A DNA stretch of 64,000 nt from Chitinophaga tropicalis (GCF_009758205.1 NZ_WRXN01000001.1:372001-436000); one strand, 5' to 3'. Positions 37,766 to 47,314 are shown, numbered from the stretch's first letter. The notes: generated from the letters alone by a model not told the origin. A program made the numbers and translations.

Positions 37766-39127
37766 TTATTTACCCGCCTCTGTTCCTGTTTCATTCAATA
37801 CCCCGGCTGTTTCCAGCAGTTTGCTATAGGACACCATCGCGTCCGCTTTTGAGAAAGCGTGATTCAGTTTAGCCTGTACATTTGCCACATCTGCTTCCAG
37901 CAGGTCTGTAGTAGTGGCCAGGTTATTCTCCTGTTTGTTCTTAACGATCTTATAGTTCTCTTCTGCCTGCTCTATTGCCTTCTGGTACATGTCTATTTTC
38001 TTCTGGTTTACCAGGTAATCCTGGTAGGCCTTGTTAATAGACAGGTGAATATCATCCTGTAATAATTCTTCGTTCACTTTTACTTCCTGTAAACGCACCT
38101 TGGCTTCTGCAACTTTAGAATTGTTTTTCCAGAGGGAAGACGGAGAGTACTTCACGCCTATACCTGCATTCACCGCATTCGTTACCGTCACAAAATTTGG
38201 GATCGTCAGCGCTATATACCCGCCTGTTAATGCAACAGAAGGATAGTAACTTCCTTTAGCTGTCCTGATTCCCTCATTAGCCGCTTTTTCGCGTGCCGTG
38301 AGTGCCGCAGCGTCCTTACGGTTCTGCAGGGCCACCTGTTCCCATTCCGCTACCGCTTTCGTTCCCGCCGGTAGTCCCTGTTCAAAGGTAGTGGTATCTG
38401 CCTCCAGCACTGTTCCGTCAGGTAAACCCAGGAGCAGGTCCATGCTGATATTTGCCAGTTTCAGATTGCTTTCTGCTTCCAGCAGCGATACTTCAACATT
38501 AGACTGCTGCAGCTGCGCCTTCAACAGATCATTCCTTGCCAGCAAACCGTTCTTTTCCAGGTTGGTAAAATCAGTTACACGCTGTTGCTGTTGTTTTAAA
38601 TTCTCCTGTACAAGCTTTACTGCCTGCTGCGCTTTATACAGATTACTATAAGCATTTACCGTATTCTGTATAACAGCTTCACGATCTTTATCTGCGTCCA
38701 GCTTCGCTGCTTCTGCCAGGTAACGGGCCGATGCTTTCTGGCTCTGCATGATAAAACCGGAAAAAAGAGGCATTGAAACCGATGCCATAGCATAAGCCGC
38801 AGAATTCACTTTGGGAAAAGCTGAACTGGAATCTCCGCCGCCGGAACCACCGGTTTTAAGACTAATGTTGGGTTCATTCACTCTAAGATAGGACCCTGAT
38901 ACACTTACGTCAGGTAACTGAGCACTATTGGCAGTTTTTACTGAAGCCAGAGCCGCGTCAATTTTCGTCTTGCTGAGTTTAAGTTCCTTACTATTCTGTA
39001 TACTAAGCGATATGGCTTCTTTCAAAGACAAGGCCCTTTTATCCTGCGCCTGACTACCAAATGGCAGTACTATCAGTACGCAAATTGCAAGAGACCATAA
39101 TCGCCTGTATGTGCTATTAAGCTTCAT
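37766..39127 (-). CDS. TolC-family outer-membrane efflux protein
   Basis: 453 residues with a signal peptide ending GSQAQ. Two tandem OEP repeats give the alpha-barrel (ALSLKEAISLSIQNSKELKLSKTK... split by the barrel strands, and LTGGYIALTIP in the second half). Helical coiled segments such as QAVKLVQENLKQQQQRV are typical. Its start overlaps the TetR gene's end by 11 bases, so it is translationally coupled to its regulator. It forms the exit duct of this efflux operon. Confidence 0.93.
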   Translation of the reverse strand: MKLNSTYRRLWSLAICVLIVLPFGSQAQDKRALSLKEAISLSIQNSKELKLSKTKIDAALASVKTANSAQLPDVSVSGSYLRVNEPNISLKTGGSGGGDSSSAFPKVNSAAYAMASVSMPLFSGFIMQSQKASARYLAEAAKLDADKDREAVIQNTVNAYSNLYKAQQAVKLVQENLKQQQQRVTDFTNLEKNGLLARNDLLKAQLQQSNVEVSLLEAESNLKLANISMDLLLGLPDGTVLEADTTTFEQGLPAGTKAVAEWEQVALQNRKDAAALTAREKAANEGIRTAKGSYYPSVALTGGYIALTIPNFVTVTNAVNAGIGVKYSPSSLWKNNSKVAEAKVRLQEVKVNEELLQDDIHLSINKAYQDYLVNQKKIDMYQKAIEQAEENYKIVKNKQENNLATTTDLLEADVANVQAKLNHAFSKADAMVSYSKLLETAGVLNETGTEAGK

Positions 39128-39743
39128 GGATTAGAATGGCTTTTAACAATTTTTTTAAATGATTGCTGGTATGTGTTACTAAATATTCCTGTAATTGCTC
39201 ATCTGAAAGATGTTCAAGATTGGTGAGACGCTGAAAGTGATGCCTTGTAGACATAACATGGTTAGTAGTCCCTATCAGCGTGTTTATCATCATTATCACA
39301 TCGATATCCTTATTAAATATCCCATGTACCTGCCCTTCCCCAATAAAGCCGCTTATCAGTTCATACACCTCTTTCTTGTTCTGGTGTATCAATTCATTTA
39401 CTGTCATATCTGACTGTATCTGCGCCCTCATCAGTATGAGGTTAAAACAGGGATTTGACATCACCCTTACCACATAGGTTTCTACCAGGGCATCAAATCT
39501 TTCTATAAAAGACTTTGATGAATCACTCAGTATTCCCTCAAGAGTCTGCCTCCAGGTGTAGATCCTTTTCAGGAAAATGGCTTCGATCAGTTTCTCCTTC
39601 GAACCGAAATAGTAGGATATCATCGCGATGTTCACATCTGCCTCATGAGCAATATCCCTTACAGAGGTTCCGTGGAACCCCTGGGAAGCGAACAGCTTCT
39701 CCGCTGCCTCCAGAATAGATACTTGCTTTTGATTGTATTCCAT
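39117..39743 (-). CDS. TetR/AcrR-family repressor of the efflux operon
   Basis: 208 residues from the ATG at 39743 (MEYNQKQVSILEAA). The TetR helix-turn-helix is clear: AAEKLFASQGFHGTSVRDIA, HEADVNIAMISYYFGSKEKL (residues ~12-52). The C-terminal ligand-binding domain ends HLKKLLKAILIHEA. It is first in the operon, overlaps tolC, and a perfect 12-bp palindrome lies 50 bases upstream, so autorepression with ligand release is the simplest model. Confidence 0.92.
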   Translation of the reverse strand: MEYNQKQVSILEAAEKLFASQGFHGTSVRDIAHEADVNIAMISYYFGSKEKLIEAIFLKRIYTWRQTLEGILSDSSKSFIERFDALVETYVVRVMSNPCFNLILMRAQIQSDMTVNELIHQNKKEVYELISGFIGEGQVHGIFNKDIDVIMMINTLIGTTNHVMSTRHHFQRLTNLEHLSDEQLQEYLVTHTSNHLKKLLKAILIHEA

Positions 39744-40278
39744 GTGTAGATCGAATTGCTGCCGCAAAGTTAAACAAACATTTAATTAAATCAAACGATC
39801 GTTTAAATATTAATCATTTTTAAGGGGATTTTAAGGCGCAACGGGGCAAATGCGGCAAATTAACCCTACATAACTGCTTCATTTTGATGTGAACGAAACG
39901 AAACTTTCAATATCATAATGAACAGAATGGACTCATCAATTCCTGATTTTTCCCCTTAGTTTTGTTCTGTTGTCATGATTGTTCACCCAAAAATTATGCG
40001 TTAACCAGATTTCATACTGACTTTCCGGCCATCCATTGCTTGTACCTAAACATTATAATTCATTTTATAATGTAGGCCAATCTTCATTCCGAAATCCAAG
40101 GTTGAGAAGAAATACCGCCCAAAGACGTTATCCTGCGTCCGGGCCTTTTCCACTACTCTTTCACTGGTAGTGTCCTGGTTTGGCCCTGTGGACCAAACTA
40201 CTCCTGGTAAAAAGCTATCACTAACATTTAAAAAAGAATACTATTATGCGGGTAATTTTGTTAAAACTGATCAGAATG
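39744..40278. other. Divergent intergenic region, efflux operon / fructokinase
   Basis: About 535 bases. Apart from the palindrome at 39793-39804 it holds a small stem at 40173-40193 (gtttgg / ccaaac) upstream of the kinase. No ORF worth calling. Confidence 0.45.
39793..39804. promoter_or_regulatory. Palindromic operator candidate for the TetR-family repressor
   Basis: aaacgatcgttt is a perfect 12-bp palindrome, 50 bases before the repressor ATG and set in AT-rich sequence. Its size and place are usual for TetR-family operators. Confidence 0.6.
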
Positions 40279-41181
40279 ATGTCATATCAAGTAGCCTGTT
40301 TTGGAGAAGTGCTCTGGGACATATTGCCTGACCGGTCATTACCAGGAGGCGCGCCCATGAACGTAGCCTACCATCTGCAAAGGCTTTCCATTCCTACAGC
40401 TATGATCTCCAGCGTGGGGAATGATGAAAAAGGAGAAGCCCTGCTGGAAGTCATGGCACAATACGGCCTGACAAGAGACTTTATTCAGCAGGACCCAACC
40501 TACGAAACCGGCAAAGTATATGCACGGGTATCACCTGTCGATCCTCTGGAAATGAAATATGAGATAGTAAAGCCGGTAGCGTGGGACTATATATCAGACA
40601 TCCCTCCGCTACAGGCGCTCATGAGGCAATCCGGTAATAACTACCTGGTGTTTGGCAGCCTGGCGGCAAGGAACGAAGTATCACGCAATACCCTGTTATC
40701 ACTGCTGGAAGGAGATCGTACCCTCGTCTTTGACGTAAACCTCCGGCACCCATATTATAGTAAGGAGCTGATAACAGAATTAATGCATCATTGCCATATC
40801 CTGAAGATCAATGAGGAAGAACTGACCCATATCAGCAGCTGGCACCAATGGCCGGATAACATGGAAGAAAGAGCGAAGGCACTGAGCGTGTCATATTCCA
40901 TTCCCACAATTATCATCACACGGGGCGCCAAAGGAGCCGCCCTCCTGAAAGACGGTACTTTCTACCGGCACCCCGGTTATAAAGTGACCGTGGCCGATAC
41001 AATAGGCAGCGGAGATGCTTTCCTCGCAGGCTTTCTTTACAGTACCATCAAAGGCAGCAAACCGGAAGAGTGCCTTTCCTTCGCTGCTGCATTGGGAGCG
41101 CTGATAGCCTCTTACCACGGCGGCTGTCCCGATTACGATCCTGCAGAGATCAGCGCGCTTTTAACCAACCAGCGCGCCTGA
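40279..41181 (+). CDS. PfkB-family fructokinase-like sugar kinase
   Basis: 300 residues, taking the second of two adjacent ATGs at 40279 (MSYQVACFGEVLWDI). CFGEVLWDILPD followed by GGAPMNVAYHLQRL is the fructokinase subgroup pattern; GNDEKGEALLEVM and the catalytic DTIGSGDAFLAGF (GSGD aspartate as base) complete the ribokinase fold. Expected reaction: ATP-dependent phosphorylation of fructose or a related hexose. Monocistronic, ended by a very strong terminator. It lies near a glycan-use cluster, which fits sugar catabolism. Confidence 0.87.
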   Translation: MSYQVACFGEVLWDILPDRSLPGGAPMNVAYHLQRLSIPTAMISSVGNDEKGEALLEVMAQYGLTRDFIQQDPTYETGKVYARVSPVDPLEMKYEIVKPVAWDYISDIPPLQALMRQSGNNYLVFGSLAARNEVSRNTLLSLLEGDRTLVFDVNLRHPYYSKELITELMHHCHILKINEEELTHISSWHQWPDNMEERAKALSVSYSIPTIIITRGAKGAALLKDGTFYRHPGYKVTVADTIGSGDAFLAGFLYSTIKGSKPEECLSFAAALGALIASYHGGCPDYDPAEISALLTNQRA

Positions 41182-41201
41182 TACTACATATATTAAAGCT
41201 G

Positions 41202-41240
41202 TAAGAATAGGGCATTATCTGGGATAATGCCCTATTCTTA
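41202..41240. terminator. Strong intrinsic terminator
   Basis: A perfect 18-bp stem: 41202-41219 (taagaatagggcattatc) pairs with 41223-41240, loop TGG. The stem ends in A/U-rich arms so either strand would be terminated. Confidence 0.8.
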
Positions 41241-41313
41241 TAACTCAATCAGCTTTTCCCGCCACTTATTGAAAAAACCTGAATATAAGAGCCGGCTTTG
41301 CTATATTTAAGCC

Positions 41314-42417
41314 ATGTCTCAACTTCTTCGTCATGTGATTACAGGGCTGGGGGCTGTGTGCCTGCACCTCCCATCCTACGCACAAATCAAACCGGCCTAT
41401 GTGCCTCCCAGGCAGTATCAATGTTTCCAGGCTCCCACTCCCGTCACAATAGACGGAGTACAAGATGCAGTATGGCAGAAAGTCAGGTGGAGCGATGACT
41501 TTACAGACATAGAAGGGGATAAGCAACCTGCTCCCGCTATGCGCACCCGTCTGAAAATGCTGTGGGACCAGCAATACCTCTACGTGCTTGCCGAACTGGA
41601 AGACCCACACATATGGGCAACCCTTCATCAGCATGATACCATTATCTTCCAGGACAACGACTTCGAAGTGTTCATCGACCCTGATGGAGACACCCAGCAA
41701 TATTTCGAAATAGAGATCAACGCACATAACACCGTAATGGACCTCTTCATGCCCAAAGCATACAGGGAAAATGGCGATGCATTAATGAGCTGGGATACCA
41801 AAGGCATCAAAACTGCTGTAAAAATTGACGGCACTCTTAACAAACCAGGGGATACAGACAAAAAATGGACGGTTGAAATGGCCATTCCCTTCAGCGCATT
41901 GAGCTTTTATAACTGGAAATTAGCCCCGCGCGACAGCTCCACCTGGCGGATCAATTTCTCCCGCGTAGAGTGGGATACAGATATTGTGAACAGCCAATAC
42001 ATAAAACGAAAGGACCCCAAAACCGGCAAACCACTACCGGAACATAACTGGGTATGGTCTCCACAAGGCATTATTAATATGCATGCCCCTGAGAAATGGG
42101 GTTATCTGCACTTCATAGGTAAGCCTGCGGGCAGTACAGAAGGCACTATAACACTTCCTCCTATTGAAGCTGCTAAAGAATATCTGTGGGAAGTATATGA
42201 AAAGCAACGCAAATACTACCGTGATCATGGGCATTTTGCCCAAACACTGGCAGAACTGAATATACAGGAAGGCCCTGTCAAAGTACAGAACACCATCTAT
42301 ACCTTACAGCTTGAAAGCATCTCTGAACAATTCACCGCAACCATACGTAAACAAGATTCAAAAGAAACCTGTTCTATTAACCAGGAAGGAAAAATATCTC
42401 AAAAACTGCAAAAATGA
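41314..42417 (+). CDS. Secreted CBM9-like carbohydrate-binding protein
   Basis: 367 residues with an N-terminal secretion signal (about residues 1-23, ending SYAQ). The body matches the carbohydrate family 9 binding-like fold: APTPVTIDGVQDAVWQKVRW, MLWDQQYLYVLAELED, then DNDFEVFIDPDGDTQQYFEIE and WTVEMAIPFSAL. Such proteins bind sugars, sometimes at the end of larger enzymes, and are common in glycan-use loci. It overlaps the next gene by 4 bases (ATGA), so the two are translationally coupled. Confidence 0.87.
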   Translation: MSQLLRHVITGLGAVCLHLPSYAQIKPAYVPPRQYQCFQAPTPVTIDGVQDAVWQKVRWSDDFTDIEGDKQPAPAMRTRLKMLWDQQYLYVLAELEDPHIWATLHQHDTIIFQDNDFEVFIDPDGDTQQYFEIEINAHNTVMDLFMPKAYRENGDALMSWDTKGIKTAVKIDGTLNKPGDTDKKWTVEMAIPFSALSFYNWKLAPRDSSTWRINFSRVEWDTDIVNSQYIKRKDPKTGKPLPEHNWVWSPQGIINMHAPEKWGYLHFIGKPAGSTEGTITLPPIEAAKEYLWEVYEKQRKYYRDHGHFAQTLAELNIQEGPVKVQNTIYTLQLESISEQFTATIRKQDSKETCSINQEGKISQKLQK

Positions 42418-43508
42418 ATAAACGGAACTTTCTGAAATCAATCGGTCTTGGCAGCCTTGCCATCATGCAGCCATCCCTGCCGGCCATGTCCATGCCAGGT
42501 AACAAATCTTCCTCTCAGCCAGGTAAAACAACAGGGAAGCATCGTGTATGGATAAACCCGGATGAAAAAGATACACTTGCAGATATTCAGCAGCGTTATG
42601 CCGCATATAAAAAAGCAGGCATTGGAGACATATTTTTTGAAGCAGACAGTGAAAAACATTTCAGAACTGCCAAAGACAATGGCATCAAAGCACATCGCTG
42701 GATATGGACTATGAACAGGGGAGAAAAAGAGCTGCTGGCCAGTCATCCGGAATGGTATGCTAAAAACCGTAAAGGAGAATCCTGCGCAGATCATCCCCCT
42801 TATGTTGGCTATTACCGCTGGCTATGCCCCAGCAAACCTGAAGTAGTGAACTATCTGAAGGAACAGGCAGAAGCTGCATTGTCAAAAGATTATGTAGATG
42901 GACTACACCTGGACTATGTACGTTATTGCGATGTGATCCTGCCCGTAAATCTCTGGAGCAATTATAAAATAGATCAATCCAGGGAATTGCCTGAATATGA
43001 TTTCTGCTATTGCGATACCTGCCGCAGTAAATACAAGGAATTAAAAGGAAAAGATCCCCTGGAAATGGAACATCCCGACCAGAGTCCCTCATGGCGTAAA
43101 TTCAGGTATGACCGTATCACTAATGTAGTAAGCAACCTGGCACAGGTAGCAAAACAATATAAAAAGCCTATCTCTGCAGCAGTATTTCCTACTCCTGAAA
43201 TAGCTAAACGTATAGTAAGGCAGGATTGGACCAATTGGCCGCTGGATGCTATCTGCCCAATGATCTATCATGGGTTTTATAAAGAAGACGTAAGCTGGAT
43301 CGGAGATGCCGTGGCAGAAGGTGTAAATGGGCTGCATGGCCGCTTTCCATTATATGCAGGCCTGTATCTTCCGGACTTTAATGGTAATATGGATGATCTT
43401 GAAAAAGGTATACGCCTTGCTGCTCAGAATGGTGCTGCCGGCGTATCACTTTTTGGACATGTAACACCTGAAGTACTACAAACACTGCAGAAAGCCTCCG
43501 GCAAATAA
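42414..43508 (+). CDS. Secreted glycoside-hydrolase-like TIM-barrel protein
   Basis: 364 residues. The N-terminus NKRNFLKSIGLGSLAIM resembles a Tat-type signal with a single strict arginine. The mature part reads as a TIM barrel of the GHL10/GH10-like putative glycosidases: RYAAYKKAGIGDIFFE, HRWIWTMNRG, a strand ending DGLHLDYVRYCD (acidic pair where a catalytic Asp would be), CYCDTCRSKYKEL, ICPMIYHGFY and PLYAGLYLPD. Substrate is not evident. It is translationally coupled to the CBM9-like gene, suggesting they act on the same glycan. A hairpin at 43518-43541 probably terminates it. Confidence 0.75.
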   Translation: MNKRNFLKSIGLGSLAIMQPSLPAMSMPGNKSSSQPGKTTGKHRVWINPDEKDTLADIQQRYAAYKKAGIGDIFFEADSEKHFRTAKDNGIKAHRWIWTMNRGEKELLASHPEWYAKNRKGESCADHPPYVGYYRWLCPSKPEVVNYLKEQAEAALSKDYVDGLHLDYVRYCDVILPVNLWSNYKIDQSRELPEYDFCYCDTCRSKYKELKGKDPLEMEHPDQSPSWRKFRYDRITNVVSNLAQVAKQYKKPISAAVFPTPEIAKRIVRQDWTNWPLDAICPMIYHGFYKEDVSWIGDAVAEGVNGLHGRFPLYAGLYLPDFNGNMDDLEKGIRLAAQNGAAGVSLFGHVTPEVLQTLQKASGK

Positions 43509-43517
43509 AAAAACAAA

Positions 43518-43541
43518 CCGGGTACCAGGAATGGTGCCCGG
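43518..43541. repeat. Extragenic hairpin, copy 1
   Basis: ccgggtacc / ggtgcccgg (9 bp, one G-U) around the loop aggaat; 10 bases after the glycosidase stop, so it may double as terminator. Confidence 0.7.
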
Positions 43542-43656
43542 CTTTACCTGTGTATTGTATTGTACTGTTATGTTCTGCATGAATCAAAAAATTTCAGGTA
43601 CCAAAAAAAGTACCCGCTATTTACATTACCGTTATCTAATTAACCCTTGTTAAGAT

Positions 43657-43678
43657 CCGTCACCAGGATTGGTGTCGG
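43657..43678. repeat. Extragenic hairpin, copy 2
   Basis: ccgtcacc / ggtgtcgg (one mismatch) around the loop aggatt; same layout as copy 1. Confidence 0.55.
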
Positions 43679-43836
43679 TTTCAGTTACGAAAACACTATT
43701 AAAATGAACAAAATCTCTGGATATCCTGAGTCAGTCCCGTTCCCCCAAAACACGAAATAACGTATTGGCCGGTATCATCCTGTAACAGGATGCCATAGGC
43801 ATTCTGATCCTTCTGTAAACATTTTCAGCAGTAAAG

Positions 43837-43860
43837 CCGGGAACCATGAATAGTCCCCGG
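43837..43860. repeat. Extragenic hairpin, copy 3
   Basis: ccgggaacc / agtccccgg with two mismatches around atgaat; a degenerate copy of the same element. Confidence 0.5.
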
Positions 43861-43973
43861 GTTGTTCTGTTTTTAACCCCTAAAATGAAAACTCCTCTCT
43901 TTGTTTTACACTTATCGTTTGTGATTTTCATATCAATTCTTTTATGTTGAACAATAGTTTTTTCAGATAAAAT

Positions 43974-43997
43974 CCGGGTATCAGGAATGATACCCGG
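43974..43997. repeat. Extragenic hairpin, copy 4 (best conserved)
   Basis: ccgggtatc (43974-43982) and gatacccgg (43989-43997) pair perfectly around the loop aggaat, identical in loop to copy 1. Confidence 0.7.
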
Positions 43998-44056
43998 GAT
44001 AGCTGGCCTTGTGTAACATCTATCCGTAACAAAACCTGAACTGTATCTCAAACACG

Positions 44057-44352
44057 CATGACATATCTTTCTTCATGACATATTCTTCCTTCATGCCTTA
44101 TCCCCTACACATGATATATCCTTCATTCACAGCATATTCTCCCACTCATGCCACATCCCCTACGCATGATATATCCTTCATTCACAGCATATTCTCCCCT
44201 CATGCCACATCCTCTACACATGATATATCCTTTATTCACAACACATCCCCCTACACATGACATCCTTCATTCACAACATATTCTCCCACTCACAATACAT
44301 CCCCCCACACATGATATATCCTTCACCCCCTACGCATAATATTTCCCCCACG
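44057..44352. repeat. ~54-bp tandem repeat array, pyrimidine-rich
   Basis: Units start at 44057, 44110, 44165, 44219, 44256 and 44310, each beginning catga(t/c)at and running through ccttcattcaca, then ttctccc and catcccc. Unit lengths are 53, 55, 54, 37, 54 and a partial copy. Guanine is almost confined to the CATG at the unit start. No spacers of unique sequence, so not CRISPR; lengths are not multiples of three, so not coding. Confidence 0.8.
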
Positions 44353-44403
44353 CTCACACGAATAAGCGAAACAATCACTCTTTGAAAAAAAGCTCATTAA
44401 TAA

Positions 44404-44427
44404 CCGGATATCATGAATAATCTCCGG
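44404..44427. repeat. Extragenic hairpin, copy 5
   Basis: ccggatatc / aatctccgg with two mismatches around atgaat, just beyond the tandem array. Confidence 0.5.
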
Positions 44428-44809
44428 GTTAGTTACCATGTTTTACCTCTGCTAATAAATGAGATCGATATACAGATCACGATAGCCTTACTATCCAGGC
44501 ATACTTCTGCTGTCTGCTGTAGTAGCAGTTTTGATCTTGTTGTGTCCCCCTTTCATATCTTTTTATACGGTATAGTTAACAAAAAAGACGTAGCCGCTGT
44601 CATCATACTTGCATCTCCTGCACTCAGATTAACAACACAACAAATGTAAAAGGTCACTTTCAATTATCAATGTGCCTTTCTATTCATTCAACAATGGTTA
44701 TTCATTTTATTCACGACAATTTTCTCCCTTGGAAATATCTCTCCAAAAACATATGCCTATTCCCGGTGGAGGCAAACAACCCTTGCCCCCAACCGGAAAA
44801 TAAGCTGCA

Positions 44810-47263
44810 TCAAAATTCCAACACAATCCTATCCGCACTATTCTTCAGGGCCACCGCCAGCACATTACACATGTCCGGGGCTGTATATCCCCCCTGTGGA
44901 TCAAAACGCGAAACAGGATCAAGAAAATTGATACTTAATGATACAGGCAACTGAACACTCCCATTTACCTTCACTTGCCTCAATCCATCAAAGCCATGCA
45001 GGATCAGCTTGATATTCCCAAACTTAGATGTGTAATTACCCAGGGGCTTTTCAAAAACAAGTTGTTGCTTATCGTAACTGATAATACGTTTATAATACAC
45101 TCCCTTCTCATAGTCATATGTCTCGCCATCATCTTCATAATACGTCACTGTATTGGAACTATCTCCCCTGTACAAATGAACAAAAAGCGTATCTGCCGGC
45201 CTTTCCGAAGTTGATTGCACCAGCGTCTGCATAGTAACAATGCTTCCTCCCTTTACATACACAGGCAGTTTATGAAGATTCAGCGGTATAACCCGGCTCT
45301 GTTGCCCCTCCTGTAGTTCATCAGTATAAAGATCATACCACTTACCTCCCGGAAAATACACCTCTCCATATTCCTTTGTACTTTCAAAAGGCGCTACCAG
45401 GAACGCAGGCCCAAACAGATATTCCTGCTGATAACGGGTGTTGTAAATCTTCTGATCATTTGTATAATCTATTGCAAGCGTGCGCATAACAGGCATACCC
45501 GTTGCAGACGCTTCATAGAAGGCGCTATAGATATAAGGCAGTAAACGGTAACGCAGGTTAATGTAGTTACGCGATACTTCCATCACCTCCTCACCAAATG
45601 TCCATGGCTCTGCAGATTTTGTATTCACAGCCGTATGATTCCTGTAGTAAGGAATGAACGCCCCTATCTGCATCCATCTTGCATACAATGGTACCGTAGG
45701 GTTACCGGTAAAACCACCAATATCCATTCCCGTGAAAGCAACACCGCTCAACCCCAGGCTATTCAGTAAACGTACACCTGCCAGCATATGATCATCTTCA
45801 GACCGGTTATCGCCGGTCCAGATAGCGGTATAACGTTGCAGACCTGCATATCCGGCCCTTGTAAGCAGGAAAGGACGTTTGTTCATCAGGCTGCGGGCGC
45901 CTTCATAACTAGCCCTGTTCATCTCAAGTGCATATACATTGTGCGCCTGCTGATGAGTAGCACCATGGCCCTCAAAATCAAAGAGTACATTATCCGGCAT
46001 CTTTTGTCCCCAGGTAGCAATTTCATTCATATCATTCCAGAACCCGGCCACTCCGTTATTTACATATCCCTTCATTTGTGCTTTCCACCAGTTCCTTCCC
46101 CTCTCACCTGTAAAGTCTGCAAAATGACACCAACCCGGCCATACCTGACCTGCGTATAGCTCTCCATCTGCATATTTTATAAACACATTTTCCTTAACCC
46201 CATTCTCATATGACTCATAGCCTTTCTCTACTTTAATACCAGGATCATTGATCACTGTTACTTTAAAGCCCATTCCAGCCAGCTTGGCCGTCATGCCTGC
46301 CGGATCAGGGAAACGCTCTTTATTCCATGTAAACAGCTTATAGGCATCCATATAATGAATATCCAGCGTGATCCCATCTGCCGGGATCTTCTTCTCCCTT
46401 AATGTCTGTGCAATACGTAATACTTCTGTATCGGGGTAATAACTATACCTGTTCTGCTGATATCCCAGGCTCCATAAAGGAGGCATGTGCATTCTCCCGG
46501 TCAATCCTGTGTATGCTTTAATAAGACCTGCAACATCCGGCGCGTAAATAAAGTAGTAATTCATTTCACCGCCTCTGGCGCCAAAAGAGGAAAACCTGTT
46601 ATTACTGGCGCCGAAATTAAAATCACTCTGATAACTGTTATCAAAAAAGATCCCATAATTGAGACCATGATGTACACCTATATAAAAAGGGATGGTACTG
46701 TACAATGGGTCCTGGTCCGCCCGGTATCCAAATACATCTGAATTCCAGTTCGTGTATGCAGTACCGGCCCTGTCCAGGTTCCCGTTCTTTTCCCCAAGTC
46801 CAAGAAAACGTTCTCCTTCCTGCAATTTTTTGTAAGTAGTTACTACGGTTCCCACCCAGGAGGTGGTCAGTCCTTTTTCATCTTCATTTAACAGCCGCCC
46901 GTCAGCAGTATAGAAAGCAACTGAAAAAGGCTTCTTACTGATCCTGGCCTGCAGAAGAGAAGTAGTTATGGTAATACTGCCTGCATCCTCTTTAATATTT
47001 GCCGTAATTGCTGATGGTTTGGCAATCACTGCATAGGAAAAATCATCACCGGGCTCCTGTTTATCCATACGTACGCGTATCATCCCTTCATCATACACGG
47101 TGATATCTGCAAAGGCATTGGTTGTGACAATCTTCACCTGTCCTTTCGCGGTCTCCACTTTTTTTACATCCCCTGCATTCACGACCTTATTCTGCGCAAA
47201 AGCATTCCCGCTGCATACCAGCCAGCAAAGCGCTGCTATGACAGGTAATATTCTTTTATCCAT
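44810..47263 (-). CDS. Glycoside hydrolase family 31 (alpha-glucosidase/alpha-xylosidase type)
   Basis: 817 residues with a signal peptide ending GNAFAQ, so periplasmic or outer-membrane side. The N-terminal galactose-mutarotase-like region precedes the TIM barrel (ADGITLDIHYMDAYKLF). The GH31 signature GFWNDMNE puts the catalytic nucleophile at D411, and WTGDN gives the acid/base at D485. A proximal beta-sheet domain follows (PLNLHKLPVYVKGG) with a C-terminal DUF5110-like part. It releases alpha-linked terminal sugars. It is the last gene of the susC-susD-GH31 operon, 51 bases after susD, so alpha-glucans or alpha-xylosides are the likely target. Confidence 0.94.
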   Translation of the reverse strand: MDKRILPVIAALCWLVCSGNAFAQNKVVNAGDVKKVETAKGQVKIVTTNAFADITVYDEGMIRVRMDKQEPGDDFSYAVIAKPSAITANIKEDAGSITITTSLLQARISKKPFSVAFYTADGRLLNEDEKGLTTSWVGTVVTTYKKLQEGERFLGLGEKNGNLDRAGTAYTNWNSDVFGYRADQDPLYSTIPFYIGVHHGLNYGIFFDNSYQSDFNFGASNNRFSSFGARGGEMNYYFIYAPDVAGLIKAYTGLTGRMHMPPLWSLGYQQNRYSYYPDTEVLRIAQTLREKKIPADGITLDIHYMDAYKLFTWNKERFPDPAGMTAKLAGMGFKVTVINDPGIKVEKGYESYENGVKENVFIKYADGELYAGQVWPGWCHFADFTGERGRNWWKAQMKGYVNNGVAGFWNDMNEIATWGQKMPDNVLFDFEGHGATHQQAHNVYALEMNRASYEGARSLMNKRPFLLTRAGYAGLQRYTAIWTGDNRSEDDHMLAGVRLLNSLGLSGVAFTGMDIGGFTGNPTVPLYARWMQIGAFIPYYRNHTAVNTKSAEPWTFGEEVMEVSRNYINLRYRLLPYIYSAFYEASATGMPVMRTLAIDYTNDQKIYNTRYQQEYLFGPAFLVAPFESTKEYGEVYFPGGKWYDLYTDELQEGQQSRVIPLNLHKLPVYVKGGSIVTMQTLVQSTSERPADTLFVHLYRGDSSNTVTYYEDDGETYDYEKGVYYKRIISYDKQQLVFEKPLGNYTSKFGNIKLILHGFDGLRQVKVNGSVQLPVSLSINFLDPVSRFDPQGGYTAPDMCNVLAVALKNSADRIVLEF

Positions 47264-47280
47264 AAATCATAGTTGAAAAA

Positions 47281-47308
47281 GGGCAGGTATCATTTTCGAT
47301 ACCCGCCC
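47281..47308. repeat. Hairpin between susD-like and GH31 genes
   Basis: gggcaggtatc / gatacccgccc with one mismatch, loop attttc. On the minus strand the core GGGTATC...GATACC matches the hairpin family found at 43518-44427, here placed inside an operon. Confidence 0.6.
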
Positions 47309-47314
47309 ATCCTG

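Larger units (their letters stand above)
43509..44809. other. 1.3-kb non-coding, repeat-rich region between convergent genes
   Basis: No credible gene on either strand. It contains at least five related hairpins (near 43518, 43657, 43837, 43974, 44404) and a ~54-bp tandem repeat array at 44057-44352 that is strongly pyrimidine-rich on the plus strand. Frames seen in the array are repeat artefacts. The tail 44430-44809 looks unstructured. Confidence 0.7.

Noticed and set aside
44075-44339. Small ORFs in the tandem repeat
   Set aside because: They arise from the repeat composition; unit lengths of 53, 55 and 37 break the frame.
44057-44352. CRISPR array
   Set aside because: Units are tandem and imperfect with no unique spacers of constant length, and no cas gene is present.
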